Source: Macrophomina tecta (lineage: Eukaryota > Ascomycota > Dothideomycetes > Botryosphaeriales > Botryosphaeriaceae). From it: a stretch of DNA of 64,000 nt. The notes beneath the pieces are model-generated. The model saw only the letters and a list, made by a program, of their open reading frames with translations. It searched no databases and was not told where the DNA came from. Both the position numbers and the translations under genes were made by a program. The DNA is taken from NCBI GenBank assembly GCA_024180945.1, contig JAKSGN010000020.1, positions 434,001 to 498,000 of the forward strand, given 5' to 3'. This document shows positions 43,901 through 54,706 of this stretch, piece by piece. Positions within the stretch are counted from its first letter, which is position 1. Every line of letters starts with the position of its first letter.

Positions 43901-46251
43901 CAGACAAGGAGATTTTGCCCGTTGAAGGCATTCAATTCCCTTTCCTGGTCCGTCCTTCTGACTGTGTCACAAACTCCGACGCCTCGATCTTCGGGTACAA
44001 TATTCTGCGCCGCGACATTCAGCCTCATGCGGCCGTGTTCGGCGTACGTCGTGATCCTCCGATCGATGCTTGCGCAAGGAACTTGATCCGGTCCCCCCCG
44101 AAGAGCAAACAAGATGCTGCTTTGTTTTTTGGGTACATGGCCGGAAGGATTGCTGATATCCAGAGCCAGCGTCATATCGCGCAAGAGCTTGGTAGTTCAC
44201 CAATTGTTCCACTCATCAGTCCAGAAGACCAAAAGCGAGTCCGCCATATCCCACCTCAGACCTGTTTTGTTGGTGAGAGCAAGGAGTTTGGTAAGATTCT
44301 GAACTTCGTGGATTTCGGGAGCATCGCCAACGCTTTCTTGAAGACGGTCGGAGCCAAGGAACAGCCTACCATTCTGGAATTAGCTCGCATGGTCCTTGAG
44401 AATCCAGCGAAGGTCTTACAAGAACTCCAAGCACCAAAATACATGGATTTGCTCAGGCAATTCGCGGTTGAAGAACGTGAACTCAAGTCAGACAAAGGTA
44501 TTTGGTCTGCCTTCAAGAGTAAGCCTGTCTTACTCGCTTTCAGGGACGATCAGAAAGGGGTGAAGGTAGCCGAAGAGAAGGAAAAGTCTCTTCTCGATGA
44601 GGATGATGACGCAGTTGACGACCCTGCTATTCAGCAAGAGTTGGTCAGCGCTGCTGCGTCCCAGATCGTTATCCGGGATAATGTTCAGTACTATGGCGTT
44701 TTCAGGAGCTCCCTCCTGGTTGCTCCTGAAGATGAGGTTCTTGAGCAGTTCTACATGCATCTCGGTGCAGAGAAGCTGAGTGATCGTGTCCAAGTGGAGA
44801 GGATACCTGGCAACCCGATTCCCGGTGGGGAGCCCAAGGCAGCTGCGTTGAAGACGCTCATCATTGAGCGAACCCCGATCTTCCTGGTTTCTTATAACAA
44901 AGAGCACATTCACCACGACACTAGATGGCTAGAGTCAAACTTGGACGTCAGAATAGTCTCTTCTCTCACTCATCGTCTTCAGCTTCCGGGCCAGCGCCCG
45001 GTATCGTTGAAGACAAGTGCAGGTCTCCTCAGGGTAAGATCGAGGTTCCAGACTTCTACGACGCTATACGTCCGGCCGGATTTTGATTTCTACGAAGTCA
45101 GCCGTGAGCTCGTGCCTGTACTTCTCAAACGCCAAAACCCGAAACATGAGGTCCTCATTCTGGAGACCATCTTGAGCAACAGCTTGCGGCGTCTGCGGGA
45201 TAAGGGATATGATGTGCACCGTATTCTGGCTCGCAAAGAAAGACAAAAAGTTCTCGAGCAGGCAAGGCTTGCTGAGGAAGAGAAACAGCGGATTGCCAAC
45301 GCGCCGCCGCCGTACACTTCACCAACTTCTCCAAAACATCCCGAACTACCTGCGCATCAGCCTCCGCAAATCGAGGCTGCTGCAAACCAGGTACCTCCGC
45401 GCACGCCCGATAAGCCGGTACCGAAGATGCCCGGCGCTTTCGACTCCCCTGAACATGATTCAACGGACAATCAGCTCGAGAGACGACCAAGCATCGACTC
45501 AGCCGCCAATAATCGCCGCAGCAAGTTCATGTCCAACTTCACCAAAGCCTTCGAGAACCTCACAACCGGCGGCAACCGCTCCTCTATATCAGGCCCCAGC
45601 AACGCTCGCGGCAACGCCGGCGGCAATGGCTCCTCCCAGCCCCAGCCCCAGCCTAGCGACCCGAACAACATGTCGTCCGACATCCGCGCCAACCTCGACT
45701 CGGCGCTCCAAAAGTGCCGCGCCCACAACTCACCGCATGTGCAGTCGTCGACGCAGACGCGCGAAATAGACGAGGCCCGCGGCTCGTACTGCGACAGCAG
45801 CACCTCTAAGGACCTGTCACGCTGGTTTGTCCACCCGCAGACAAGCATCACCGTCTACCTCACCAACAACCCAATCCGCCCAATCCCGACCTCCGACCCG
45901 GCCTTTCTCCGTGGCATCGACGCCTTCGCGGCCCTCCTCTCTGGCATCGGGACTAGCATCTTCAACCTCAATACGCCGGGCGTGTTGAATATTTTCTATG
46001 AGGAGACTAGCAGCACCATTGCGTTTAATCAGGGCGGCGCGCTGTTTTTCAACTATCATTACTTTTTGACGCTGCATCGCGAAGGCGTGGAGAAGGGCGA
46101 CAGCAGGGACGCGAGCGTGTTTTGGTGGGAGGCGTTTTGTCATGAGATTGCGCATAACTTGGCACAGGAGCACAGCGCACAGCATGTGTTCTATGAGGGT
46201 AGCTTTGTCAAGGCGACATTTGGGGCTATGGTGCGGTTGGTTGCGGGGTGA
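40947..46251 (+). CDS. Giant GHKL-ATPase (sacsin/Hsp90-like) DUF3684 protein with C-terminal HEIAH motif
   Basis: Exons 40947-41400 and 41459-46251 (GTAAGT..GATAG); 1748 aa. Residues about 20-160 are a GHKL ATP-binding module: ELVQNAADAGAT (N box), LDVANNGKPF (G1-type) and KIGAFGVGFYSVFSECDEPF (G2-type with Gly-rich lid). It resembles the Hsp90-like module of sacsin and of plant NOV-type proteins. The body is long and mostly helical with a charged coiled stretch near 320-360. A Pro/Gln/Asn-rich linker (about 1435-1570) leads to a small C-terminal domain with HEIAHNLAQEH at residues 1713-1723. I recognise the family as the fungal DUF3684 group; no function is established that I know of. The HExxH-like site near the very end suggests a metal site or a zincin relative, but this is unproven. 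One intron inside the ATPase module. Confidence 0.85.
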
Positions 46252-49200
46252 TGAGGGTGACTGTTGTTCTGGAGGAAAGGGGTGGGCGCTGCGGGTAGGG
46301 TGGGTGAGAGGCGCGATGATGCTGATCGATCTATTCTTCTTTGTTTGCGAACTTCTCTTGGTGTTGCGAGAGGTGGTGGTGGTTGTGGGATGTTTCTGCT
46401 TCGGATGGGCGCGCCTTGCGTTTCGCTGTAGAGAGGTGGGGTTGCCCTTGCATTTGCGTCACGAGATCTGCTTGTTGGAGTAGAGGAGGGTTTTTTTTTT
46501 TTTTTTTTTTTGGCACTCTGGCTACTACGCTCTGTACAGGAAGGTGGAGATCGAATACAGTGATGCTATAGAAATCTAGATAGACGACAGAAAGACAACC
46601 CCGCTCTGGCAGACCACTACTTTCCTCTTGATTGCTCCTTCCGCCGGTAGGTACTCGAGGAGCGGCAAGTGCTGAAAATTTGCACACATGTCCGATCTGC
46701 TCCTACCTACCGGTGATCCTCACGATCACGATTCTCACTACCTTCATCCCCCGAGGATCGATCTCGTCAGTTCCGCCAGCCTACCGCCGGGTTGAGACTT
46801 CGGCCGCAGCCGTTTTGCGTCAGGTCGGCCGTTACGGCGTGGTGGCGGGTGCGGCTGTCGTGTTGGTGGCGGTGACGTTGGTGGTGGCGGTCGTCGGTGT
46901 CTTCGAGAGGTAGGGCTCAGATATCGCGCGTGACGAGGATGATGACGGCGCGGTGAGTAGGATCATGAGCGCTGCGAACTCATTTTCTGCCAGAGCGAGG
47001 TCCGCATAGGATGCGGCAGGTTTCCTTGTAGGGACGACTTGTGGTTGTCTGAGTACCCGGATTTGTCAGTTCGACGGCATAGCTAGGGGGGAAGAAGTAG
47101 GAAGGACGCTTTTGGCGCCCATGTTTACTTCTGTCGGTGTTTTTTCCTGATTAAACGGCCGGGCTGTGGGACAATTGAAGGTCATAGTTGCTGTGAATGC
47201 AGGCATTCCTGATGGCGCATGTCATTGATCTACAAGACGAATATACTGGCACATCCCATTGGTCAGACGCCAGAGGCAGGATCAGTATTACTCTTTTTTG
47301 TACCCGTCATACGTAATCGTTTTTGGTGCCTGTTCTCTGTTTCATTCCTTAGCATAATTGTTTGGTGACGGCTAATAGTACTTTGTTGTGAGCACTCGGC
47401 TTGTCCTCAGGATGAACCTTCAGCAGAGTACCATCGGAAACGCATTTCTGCTTCAAGGAAATGCTGGCAACAGCTCGAGACGGCAGGATGGTATGTTGGC
47501 GCTCGTGTAACCGGTGGCTGCGCGGAACAGTTCCAGGCTGCTGCAGGAGCTTCTGCGCGGGCGGAGCGCTCCTGGAGCAAAGTCAGTGCTTTGCAGCTAG
47601 ACAAAAAAAAACCCCCCATTGTCGGCGGCAGCGTCAATGCAAACATCCGGAGAGCAAGAATTCGTTATATCGAGCAGGGGCGGTGCCGAGGATTGATCTG
47701 AAGGACATGGCCATTGCTGAGGCATCAAGTATCCGACTCCGAGAATTGGTGGCGCTGAATATGCCATGCCGGGAGGACGGGGCGGCTCGACGACGGCGCT
47801 TCCCGAGTCAACGGGGTTCATGCGAAGCGTCCGTAAATTGCACGATGCATGAAACGGCGCAGTGCGGAGGATCTGCATCGGTAAAGCAGGCTCCGTGTCG
47901 GGCCGTGTCTCTGGCTGCAGCCAGTGCTGGTGGGCAATATTATCCGAATCAGTCTTAGACAACACTGATCCGCAGCAGGGATGCCTTTGCTGTGTCGCTA
48001 TCGCCGAGCAGCTCAGCGAAGAGCCGCAGGAGCCGCCCTCGGGGTCCATGTGAGCACGGATGACTGGCGCAAAAAGTGAGCGAACACGTTCGTGTTGTGC
48101 TCCCGGGCGGTTCGACGGCACGCCAACGGGTCGTCAGCAGCGTTGGAGAGGGCCAATGGTGTCAGGGCGCAAGGGTGTGCGACGTCCACTGCCCTCGTCT
48201 CCTTCCCCGTTTCATCTGCGGCGGCGTTTCGACGTCCTGCTGCCAGGAATGCGGGGGCAGTGTCGTTTCAGGGGACGACGCTGGCCTGCCGAGGGCGCGT
48301 CGTGTGGATGCTCATTTCTGCTGAGTGGCGCCCGGTAGGCGAAGGGGAATCACGCGTTCTTCTGCGCAGCCCAGCGCCTTGCGTGGCCGCGACGTCATGC
48401 TGGTGAGCTTATCGCTGGCGTGGTGGATGCGCGCAGCTCCAGCATTCTGTCCGTTCCCCCAGTGACACAGCGAGCCGCGCATGCATGCAACGTGCGCTGC
48501 AGGGTCCGGTGCGAAATGAGCGCCACAGCGGCCGATCACACAGGCTCCAATGGCGCAGAGACCCGGCGAGAGGCAGCGCGCAAGGTGGCCTGAGGGAGCG
48601 GCGCCCGCTGACCAGAGGGCGCCGGGGGTGCAGACGGGCGAAGGTGAAGCATGCAGAGCACGGCCCTGGCCTGCACGCACCGCGCAGGGCCGCGATGGGC
48701 GAAACACGGAGCCCAGGGCTGGTTGGCGCCCAGGCGAATGAGCCGGAGGGCAACGAGCCCCGGTGTCGATCAGCATGGCGGGTGCTGGCGGAGCCGGAGC
48801 GCGCGCGAGCCTGGCCCAGAGACATGCCCAAGCAGCCGGCCGGAGAACCTTAATCAAACATGGGTGCTCCGCTGAAGATTGCGCGCGCGCGATGTGGGTG
48901 CCGTTGCTGCTAAGGGGCTCCAAACACGCAGCGCATGCTTCGTCCTCGCAGCTGATCCGCAAGCCCAGTGCCGACCCAGGCAGCCGGCGCCGCGCCCGTG
49001 TGTATAAACCGGAGGCTCTGCTGCTGTCCCGCGCTGCAAATCGGCATAGCTACGACTGAGCCTCAGCGGAGCGCCCGCTGCCCGTGGTCCTTCGCTGCCC
49101 GCCCGCCTGCCTGCCACTTTCCACGGGCATCACCCGTCCTCCCAATCCGGAAAGCTAGGCGAGCGCTAGCGCCTCTCTGCTCCGTTATTACTTCTTCGGT

Positions 49201-49625
49201 GCATGGTTTGGCCCTCCTCTTTCTTTCTTCTTTCCTTTCTTTCTTGCCTCCACCACGCTCTCTCGCGACTTTCCCTTCGCCTTGCACTCGTTTCGACCGC
49301 CCGCTCCTTCCTTGTGCGCCTCGGCCGCACTTGCACCACCCCTTGGGCTTTCTCGCTGCGCTCGAAAAGCCGTCCACGTAGGTCTACGGCCCCAACACTG
49401 CTGACCTCACTCACCTCATCTCAACTCCCCTTCTGTCCTACCACTCACTCGAGTGTCCCTTGGCTCACTGCCTCTCATTATATATCTCGTTGCTTCATCC
49501 GCTCCTTGGCCTGACTGCTTCATCCGAGCTCTTCACCAATACCTGACCCACACTTCTAGTCATTTACATTGCGCCTCGAGATCTGAGATCATAGCAAGCC
49601 ACGAAGCACTCTTCACCGATCTACC
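46252..49625. other. Gene-poor stretch, ending in the CAP gene leader
   Basis: 3.4 kb. T21 run at 46491-46511 after the DUF3684 gene. 47000-47400 is AT-richer and 48000-49050 is very GC-rich with many overlapping frames on both strands, none with a family or consistent codon bias. 49200-49620 is C/T-rich and probably the promoter and 5' leader of the CAP gene. Nothing else supported. Confidence 0.5.
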
Positions 49626-50885
49626 ATGCGATTCTCGGCTTTCCTCGTCGGCAGTATGGCTGCTGTGGGCCTAGCAGTTCCCGTCATCGTCACCCGCACC
49701 GCCGTTACTGTCGTCACTGTTAAGCCGCACATCCAGGTTGTGACCGACGTTGTTGCAGTCCCCATTCGAGTCGTCACCCAGGTTGTCACCGTTTCAGCCC
49801 CGGCCTACAGCGCACCAGCTCCGGTGTACAGCCTGCCCGCCCCGTTTTCCAGCACACCTGCTCCATTCAACAGCGATTCCCCGCAATGGTCCCTCGAAAG
49901 CAGCTCCTGGACTGAGATCGGCGGCGGTACCGCCCCAGGCAAGACCAGTGACGGGTACACGAGTACCAGCTTTCCGCACGTTGCCCCTGAGTACAGTCGC
50001 CCTGCTCCCACCGATGAGCCCGCAACGTCGCCACTCTTCCAGTACGCGCCCGTTTCCAAGGCGATCGAGACTCCGGCCCCCTCGGGCTCTTCCGATGGCT
50101 ATAATGGCAACAACGGCTTCGACCCGTCTGACTCTGGCTTCCACCCGGCCACTATGGAGGCTGAATGCCAGATGCACGCGGCAAACCATCCCGGCTATTC
50201 ACCCTATGCCGATCTCTGCACAAACTCGCTGATTGCTCACAACCGCCATCGCCAGAACCACAGTGCGCCGGCAATCCACTGGGATCACGACCTCTTCAAT
50301 AGCGCGAGCATCGTCGCTCAGTCGTGCAATTTCAGTCATCAAATGTGGGTCGTCTTCGGCGTTGAACACGATGCATGAATTGACGCGGAATTCAGGGACG
50401 TCGGCGGCGGCGGCTACGGCCAGAACCTTCAGCTCGGTACCAACATTGACGACATTCAGGCGGCCATCACCAACAGCTGGTACGACGGAGAGGTCATGAA
50501 CTTCCCCGCGGATAATTACGGCAAGGCGACTCCGGATAGCATGGTGAGGGACGATGGTCGATGGGAAAAGTACGGCCACTTTACTCAGCTGATCTGGGCT
50601 TCTTCCGCCAAAGTTGGATGCGCCGCAGCGCACTGTGAACGAGTCACATGCGTTCCGGGCAGACAGGGCTGCGAGGATGGCTATTACAACTCCAGCTATA
50701 ACGGCTGGATGATAGCGTGCAACTACAAGTCTACAGGTCAGGGAAGCCGAGTTCTTGTTGTTGTTGTTGTTGTCTTACCTTTATTAACATGGACCGCAGG
50801 CAACGTCAAGGGCCTCTTCGACCAGAACGTCAGGCCTGCAAATCCCCAAAATGACGCCTATAGCAATATCATGATCCCCCAGTGA
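49626..50885 (+). CDS. Secreted CAP/PR-1 (SCP/Pry-type) protein
   Basis: Exons 49626-50344, 50396-50736, 50800-50885; 381 aa. Signal peptide at residues 1-17 (MRFSAFLVGSMAAVGLA). Residues 18-70 are unusually rich in Val/Thr, followed by short APAPVYS/PAPF-type repeats and a disordered linker to about 200. The CAP domain occupies about 205-360: LCTNSLIAHNRHRQNHSAPAIHWDHDL, AQSCNFSHQM/DVGGGGYGQNLQLG, GHFTQLIW (CAP1) and GWMIACNYKSTG/NVKG (CAP2), with Cys positions suited to disulphides. Family members bind sterols or fatty acids outside the cell; yeast Pry proteins export sterols and some fungal members act in host interaction. The second intron contains a (GTT)n run. The long hydrophobic-repeat N-terminal extension has no counterpart I recognise. 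Confidence 0.9.
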
Positions 50886-52835
50886 CGAGTTCAGCGGGGG
50901 TTACAGCTCCAGATGTTGACCTCTTCTTCTCGGTAAACAATTTGTGCGAGGGTCAAGGCTATCTTCCTACACAGCGGGTTTCTTTCTTCTTTGTCGCTGA
51001 TGATATCTTCTGGCCTTACATCCCATCTCATATGATCAGTGTCTGATCCTCGCATAGCGTGGGGGAGGCGAGTGGTAAGCAAGGTCCTCAGATCAACTCT
51101 CTTCTTTCGTAGTATAGACTTTACGATAGCCTACGATCCGGGAAGTATGGTCTTGTAGAGGACGAGCTTTGAAATGGCAGGATAACGATCAATGACATTC
51201 CAATGTGCTAAATGATGGTGTTCATGATTTGTACGACGCTGGAGGGATGGTGTGACGTTGGGAGGCGGCAAGCTGCGGCTAACCCTTAAATGCTTAGCGC
51301 CAGCGAATAGACGCATCCACCAATCAGCATTTGCTTCGGCTACAACGCGCTCGAAGACCATCTACTCGATGCCGACCACTCTGGTATACACTGGACGCAC
51401 TCTGGATCTGCTACATGGACAATACAGACTGATCGCGCCAGTGTTGTCTTTCCAGCGATTCGCCCTCGGAGTATGCATGCGATGGCTCAGCATTGTCACA
51501 GAGGAGCAATCGCACGTTGTATGTCCCTTCTCCTGTTGGCAGCCGTTGCGCTGTGCTACCAAGTGCTGCACTCGGAGCGCTGCCTGTGTCGTCAGAATCA
51601 GCGTACACGACAGCGTTAGAGGGCAGGTAAGTTGGGAGGAGACCGTGCTGACCTTAACATTCGACGGATTTACGAGGTGCAGGTCGCTGTCAGTCATTTC
51701 CTCCATGCTGCGGTGGACCACGCGAGAGTGGGAGAGCTGTGGCGGATCGGGCGGTATGAGTAAGGGCTCTTTTCTTCTCTGTCTCTGTCTCTGGCTATGG
51801 GGAGCGGAGCCAGCTCATGTCCTCCGTCGCCAATTTCTCATGTCCTGATCTTGCCTTTGCCTCATCAATGCCGGGGACATTGCTCTTCTTCCTTCATCCG
51901 TTCCTCTTGTTGAAATCATAATGGATTAGCCCTCCAAAGAGAAACAGCTGGCAGAGACTATGTACACTTCAGAGGTGGGACTAAGCCCAATTGGGCCTTC
52001 TATCCTGGGTAAATGCTACGTGAGGCTCATTGCTCTTCAGCACCTCTTTATCACAGCTTCATAGCCCCGAGCGGTACAAAAGTGGGTGTGAATTTCAGGT
52101 AGCCAGAACTGCGTCCGCAGCCTGTGGTCACTCCACGGATCATTTTCAAGATCTCCTTCTACTCCCCAAACGATCAGGCACTAGGAGCCCTCGGTTGCGG
52201 TTGCTACCACTGTCATCTTGTGGTAATTAATGTCCCGGAATACAGCGTCATGATCCGAAAGCACGGGTGCAACGATCATGCACAGTTCAGAGAAGTTTAT
52301 TCTCTTCCATTTAACGAGCATGTGATTTATCTCCGTCGTGGTTCGGGATGTTCCATTTCTTCAAAGCTGACTTATAGTGCTTTCCGGTCATCGGCCAACT
52401 CTACTGTAAGTTGAACCCAATGGATCCAGTAGTAACCACCGGTGTTGCTTAAATTTGATCACATCTCTGGCATATCGCTTGTCGTAGGAGGTCCCTCCAA
52501 TACATGACGGAGGGCACAAAGACTGCTTTGTGACCACTATATTGGTACCACAACTTCCACCAATACGAATAAGGGACACTCGCTACTTTGGACGGCCATC
52601 TTGAAGTTTCCACAGGCGCTAATGTACCATGGTTACCCTCATTTACTTTGAGTCAGCTTGGACATGACGAATTGTTCGCACTCGTTGCATCCCGCCATGT
52701 CCAGGCTGACTTGTGGCAGAATCCGCTTCTCAAGCGGATCGGGGCCTCGCAGGACTCGGAACAAGATGTGTGTAAGTAGTTGATTGTTCTAGGAACGCCT
52801 TCCAACGGCGGCTATCTATCTACCCTATAATGCCT

Positions 52836-52880
52836 TCCTTCCCTGGGTGGCCCGAGGCCGCTGCTAACCCCAGGGAAGGA
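52836..52880. repeat. Perfect 12-bp inverted repeat (hairpin)
   Basis: TCCTTCCCTGGG at 52836-52847 and its exact complement CCCAGGGAAGGA at 52869-52880, 21 nt apart. May be a chance palindrome, a structured RNA stem or the remains of a small mobile element. No target-site duplication recognised. Confidence 0.5.
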
Positions 52881-54142
52881 CTTCCTCCCAACTAACTACC
52901 GGATCCTGATAACTTGTACCATGTTTGGAGCTTGCTTGGCTCCTGGGGATGCTCGGCTGAGGAAGATGACTGCAGGCAACTAGACAATCAGAAGTGGTCG
53001 ATTGATCGCCGCGCATGCTCTGTGATGTACTTAGTAGTTTGTTCAAAGGTAATAAATGCTTTATCACCTCCAGATACTCCAACACGAGTATAACGTGATA
53101 AACAACCCGTTAAGAATGCCTCTTTCTACCTTCCCGGCTTTTCTCGCAGAGGTCGGTATAAGCATGGGAACAGTCAAGATTGGCGATTTTGTTGATACTT
53201 TTCTCACCTTCCGATTTGTAAGAGGTCCGCACCCTGTTTAAGGCAGCCTGCTACGTATTCCATAGCCATCAATCACTCCGGATATTGTGCACCACAACCG
53301 GTACCACTTCCTCATCGATTGTATAGAATATCAATCAAGCTGCAGTGCTTTATTAACAGAGGCCGCCGGATAGATTACTTGGAAGCAACTCAGAGTGGAT
53401 AATTATGATTCTCTATCCTGTTCTGCTGCTTATGAAATGATATCTGCCGATTGTAGCTGGGACACCTCCCAATGAAACAAAGTATCTCCAGTAACATTGT
53501 GCCTCTGCTAAGGAGGTTTGAAAACTTCGCCAGTTATCGAATTATTTTTTTAAGATAGATAATATTTTCGATAAATGCTTTGATCACATGCTTGCGGGTG
53601 CAGCTGCAATTCTTTTGGCGCTGGCCCAGTATTCCCATTTGACGGCGCCGAATGTGAGAACAATGACCGGTTGACAGCGAAAGCAACACACTCACTTTTC
53701 TCTCTAAGCTCTTCAAGGTCTGTGACTGAAACAGTGCATGAAATAGTCATGAAAACCATAAAATGGCGTTACCCGTGCCGTGTGGCGCAGCCTGAGCGGA
53801 CTTTGGGGATCATTGGCCAAGGCTCAGAAAAGTGTTCTCGGTCAAGCCACGCCCGGCCCTCAATAACGAAAACATATCTGCAGCTCCACAAACATAATAG
53901 AGCAAGGCTCAAAAGCTATCTGCTTTTTATTCGGAAGATTCCAGAGCGTGTGGTTTGTCTGGACTGTTTTCAGAACACATGCAACGCAAAAAGACGCCTG
54001 AAGTCCCCTTTTCCCGCCCATAAAATATTCCAGCACTTCATCCAGCGTCTCTGAGCAGCGCCGGTCATTTTTCCCACGTTTTTCGTGGCGCGCTCTGACC
54101 CAACGGCCACGCTCGGACCGCGCAAACCACTTCGCCACCGCC

Positions 54143-54168
54143 AAAAAAAAAAAAAAAAAAAAAAAAAA
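54143..54168. repeat. A26 homopolymer tract
   Basis: Longest homopolymer of the window, about 60 bp from the broken tRNA-Lys copy. On the minus strand it is a T run downstream of that copy. Confidence 0.85.
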
Positions 54169-54228
54169 GAGTACTGTGACTGCTCCCAGCCTCCGAAACG
54201 TCCACCAAACAAAAGATTGTGGATATTG

Positions 54229-54267
54229 AGCCCAACGCGGGGGTCGAATGAACCCGTAGCCTTGAGA
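54229..54267 (-). pseudogene. Broken 3' half copy of tRNA-Lys
   Basis: Minus-strand sequence identical to the intact tRNA-Lys (54634-54706) over the first 19 bases from the 3' end, including the acceptor strand and T arm. It then has a 4-base insertion in the T loop, one C-to-T change, and loss of similarity in the anticodon stem. It cannot fold as a tRNA. Similarity extends a few bases past the tRNA 3' end (ATTG). Confidence 0.75.
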
Positions 54268-54614
54268 GTATTTGGTGTTTCGGAGTTCGCCTACGTATGA
54301 CCCCACAAACAGCTCCTAACAACGAAAAGCGAAGTTTCTCTTTTTACTTCTTATAGAGTATTTAGCAAGCTATCCGTCTATTTGAGAATAACGTTCACTT
54401 TCATGTGGCTCCATAAATTCGCCTCCTAATCGCTGCGAACGCCCCTTCTCCGCCGTCACTTCGCCACCCCTAACCCAAAATAACGTGCCACCCACCTAGA
54501 GTTGTTTTCCCGCACTCCTTGCGGTCCTCTGTTACCTATATACCGTGCTCGGACCACCCGGGTTCCGCTCTCGCGCAAAAAAATGAAGTCACGGGCCATA
54601 GACGCCCCAAAAAC

Positions 54615-54621
54615 AAAAAAA
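54615..54621 (-). terminator. RNA polymerase III terminator of tRNA-Lys
   Basis: Seven T on the minus strand, 13 nt after the tRNA 3' end. Confidence 0.8.
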
Positions 54622-54633
54622 TTGTGGGAATTG

Positions 54634-54706
54634 AGCCCAACGCGGGGGTCGAACCCGCAGCCTTGAGATTAAGAGTCTCACGCTCTACCGATTGAGCTAG
54701 CCGGGC
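54634..54706 (-). tRNA. tRNA-Lys (anticodon CUU), intronless
   Basis: 73 nt on the minus strand. Acceptor stem GCCCGGC pairs with GTTGGGC (two G-U pairs); D arm has the A-box pattern TAGCTCAATCGGTAGAGC; anticodon loop CTCTTAA gives CUU (Lys, AAG codons); T arm has GCGGGTTCGACCCCCGC with the B box GGTTCGA. CCA is not encoded, as usual in eukaryotes. Confidence 0.95.

Larger units (their letters stand above)
50886..54633. other. Gene-free, AT-richer stretch
   Basis: 3.7 kb with no gene supported. 52000-53750 is the most AT-rich part of the window, with short frames broken by stops, including one at 52588-52779 (reads LSQLGHDELFALVASRHVQADLWQNPLLKRIG) that looks like a decayed coding remnant I cannot name. 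Contains a 12-bp inverted repeat, an A26 run and a tRNA fragment listed separately. Confidence 0.45.

Noticed and set aside
48312..48962. 216-codon minus frame and several overlapping frames in 48.0-49.1 kb
   Set aside because: Very GC-rich segment where long frames arise on both strands by chance; no conserved motif, no splice pattern.
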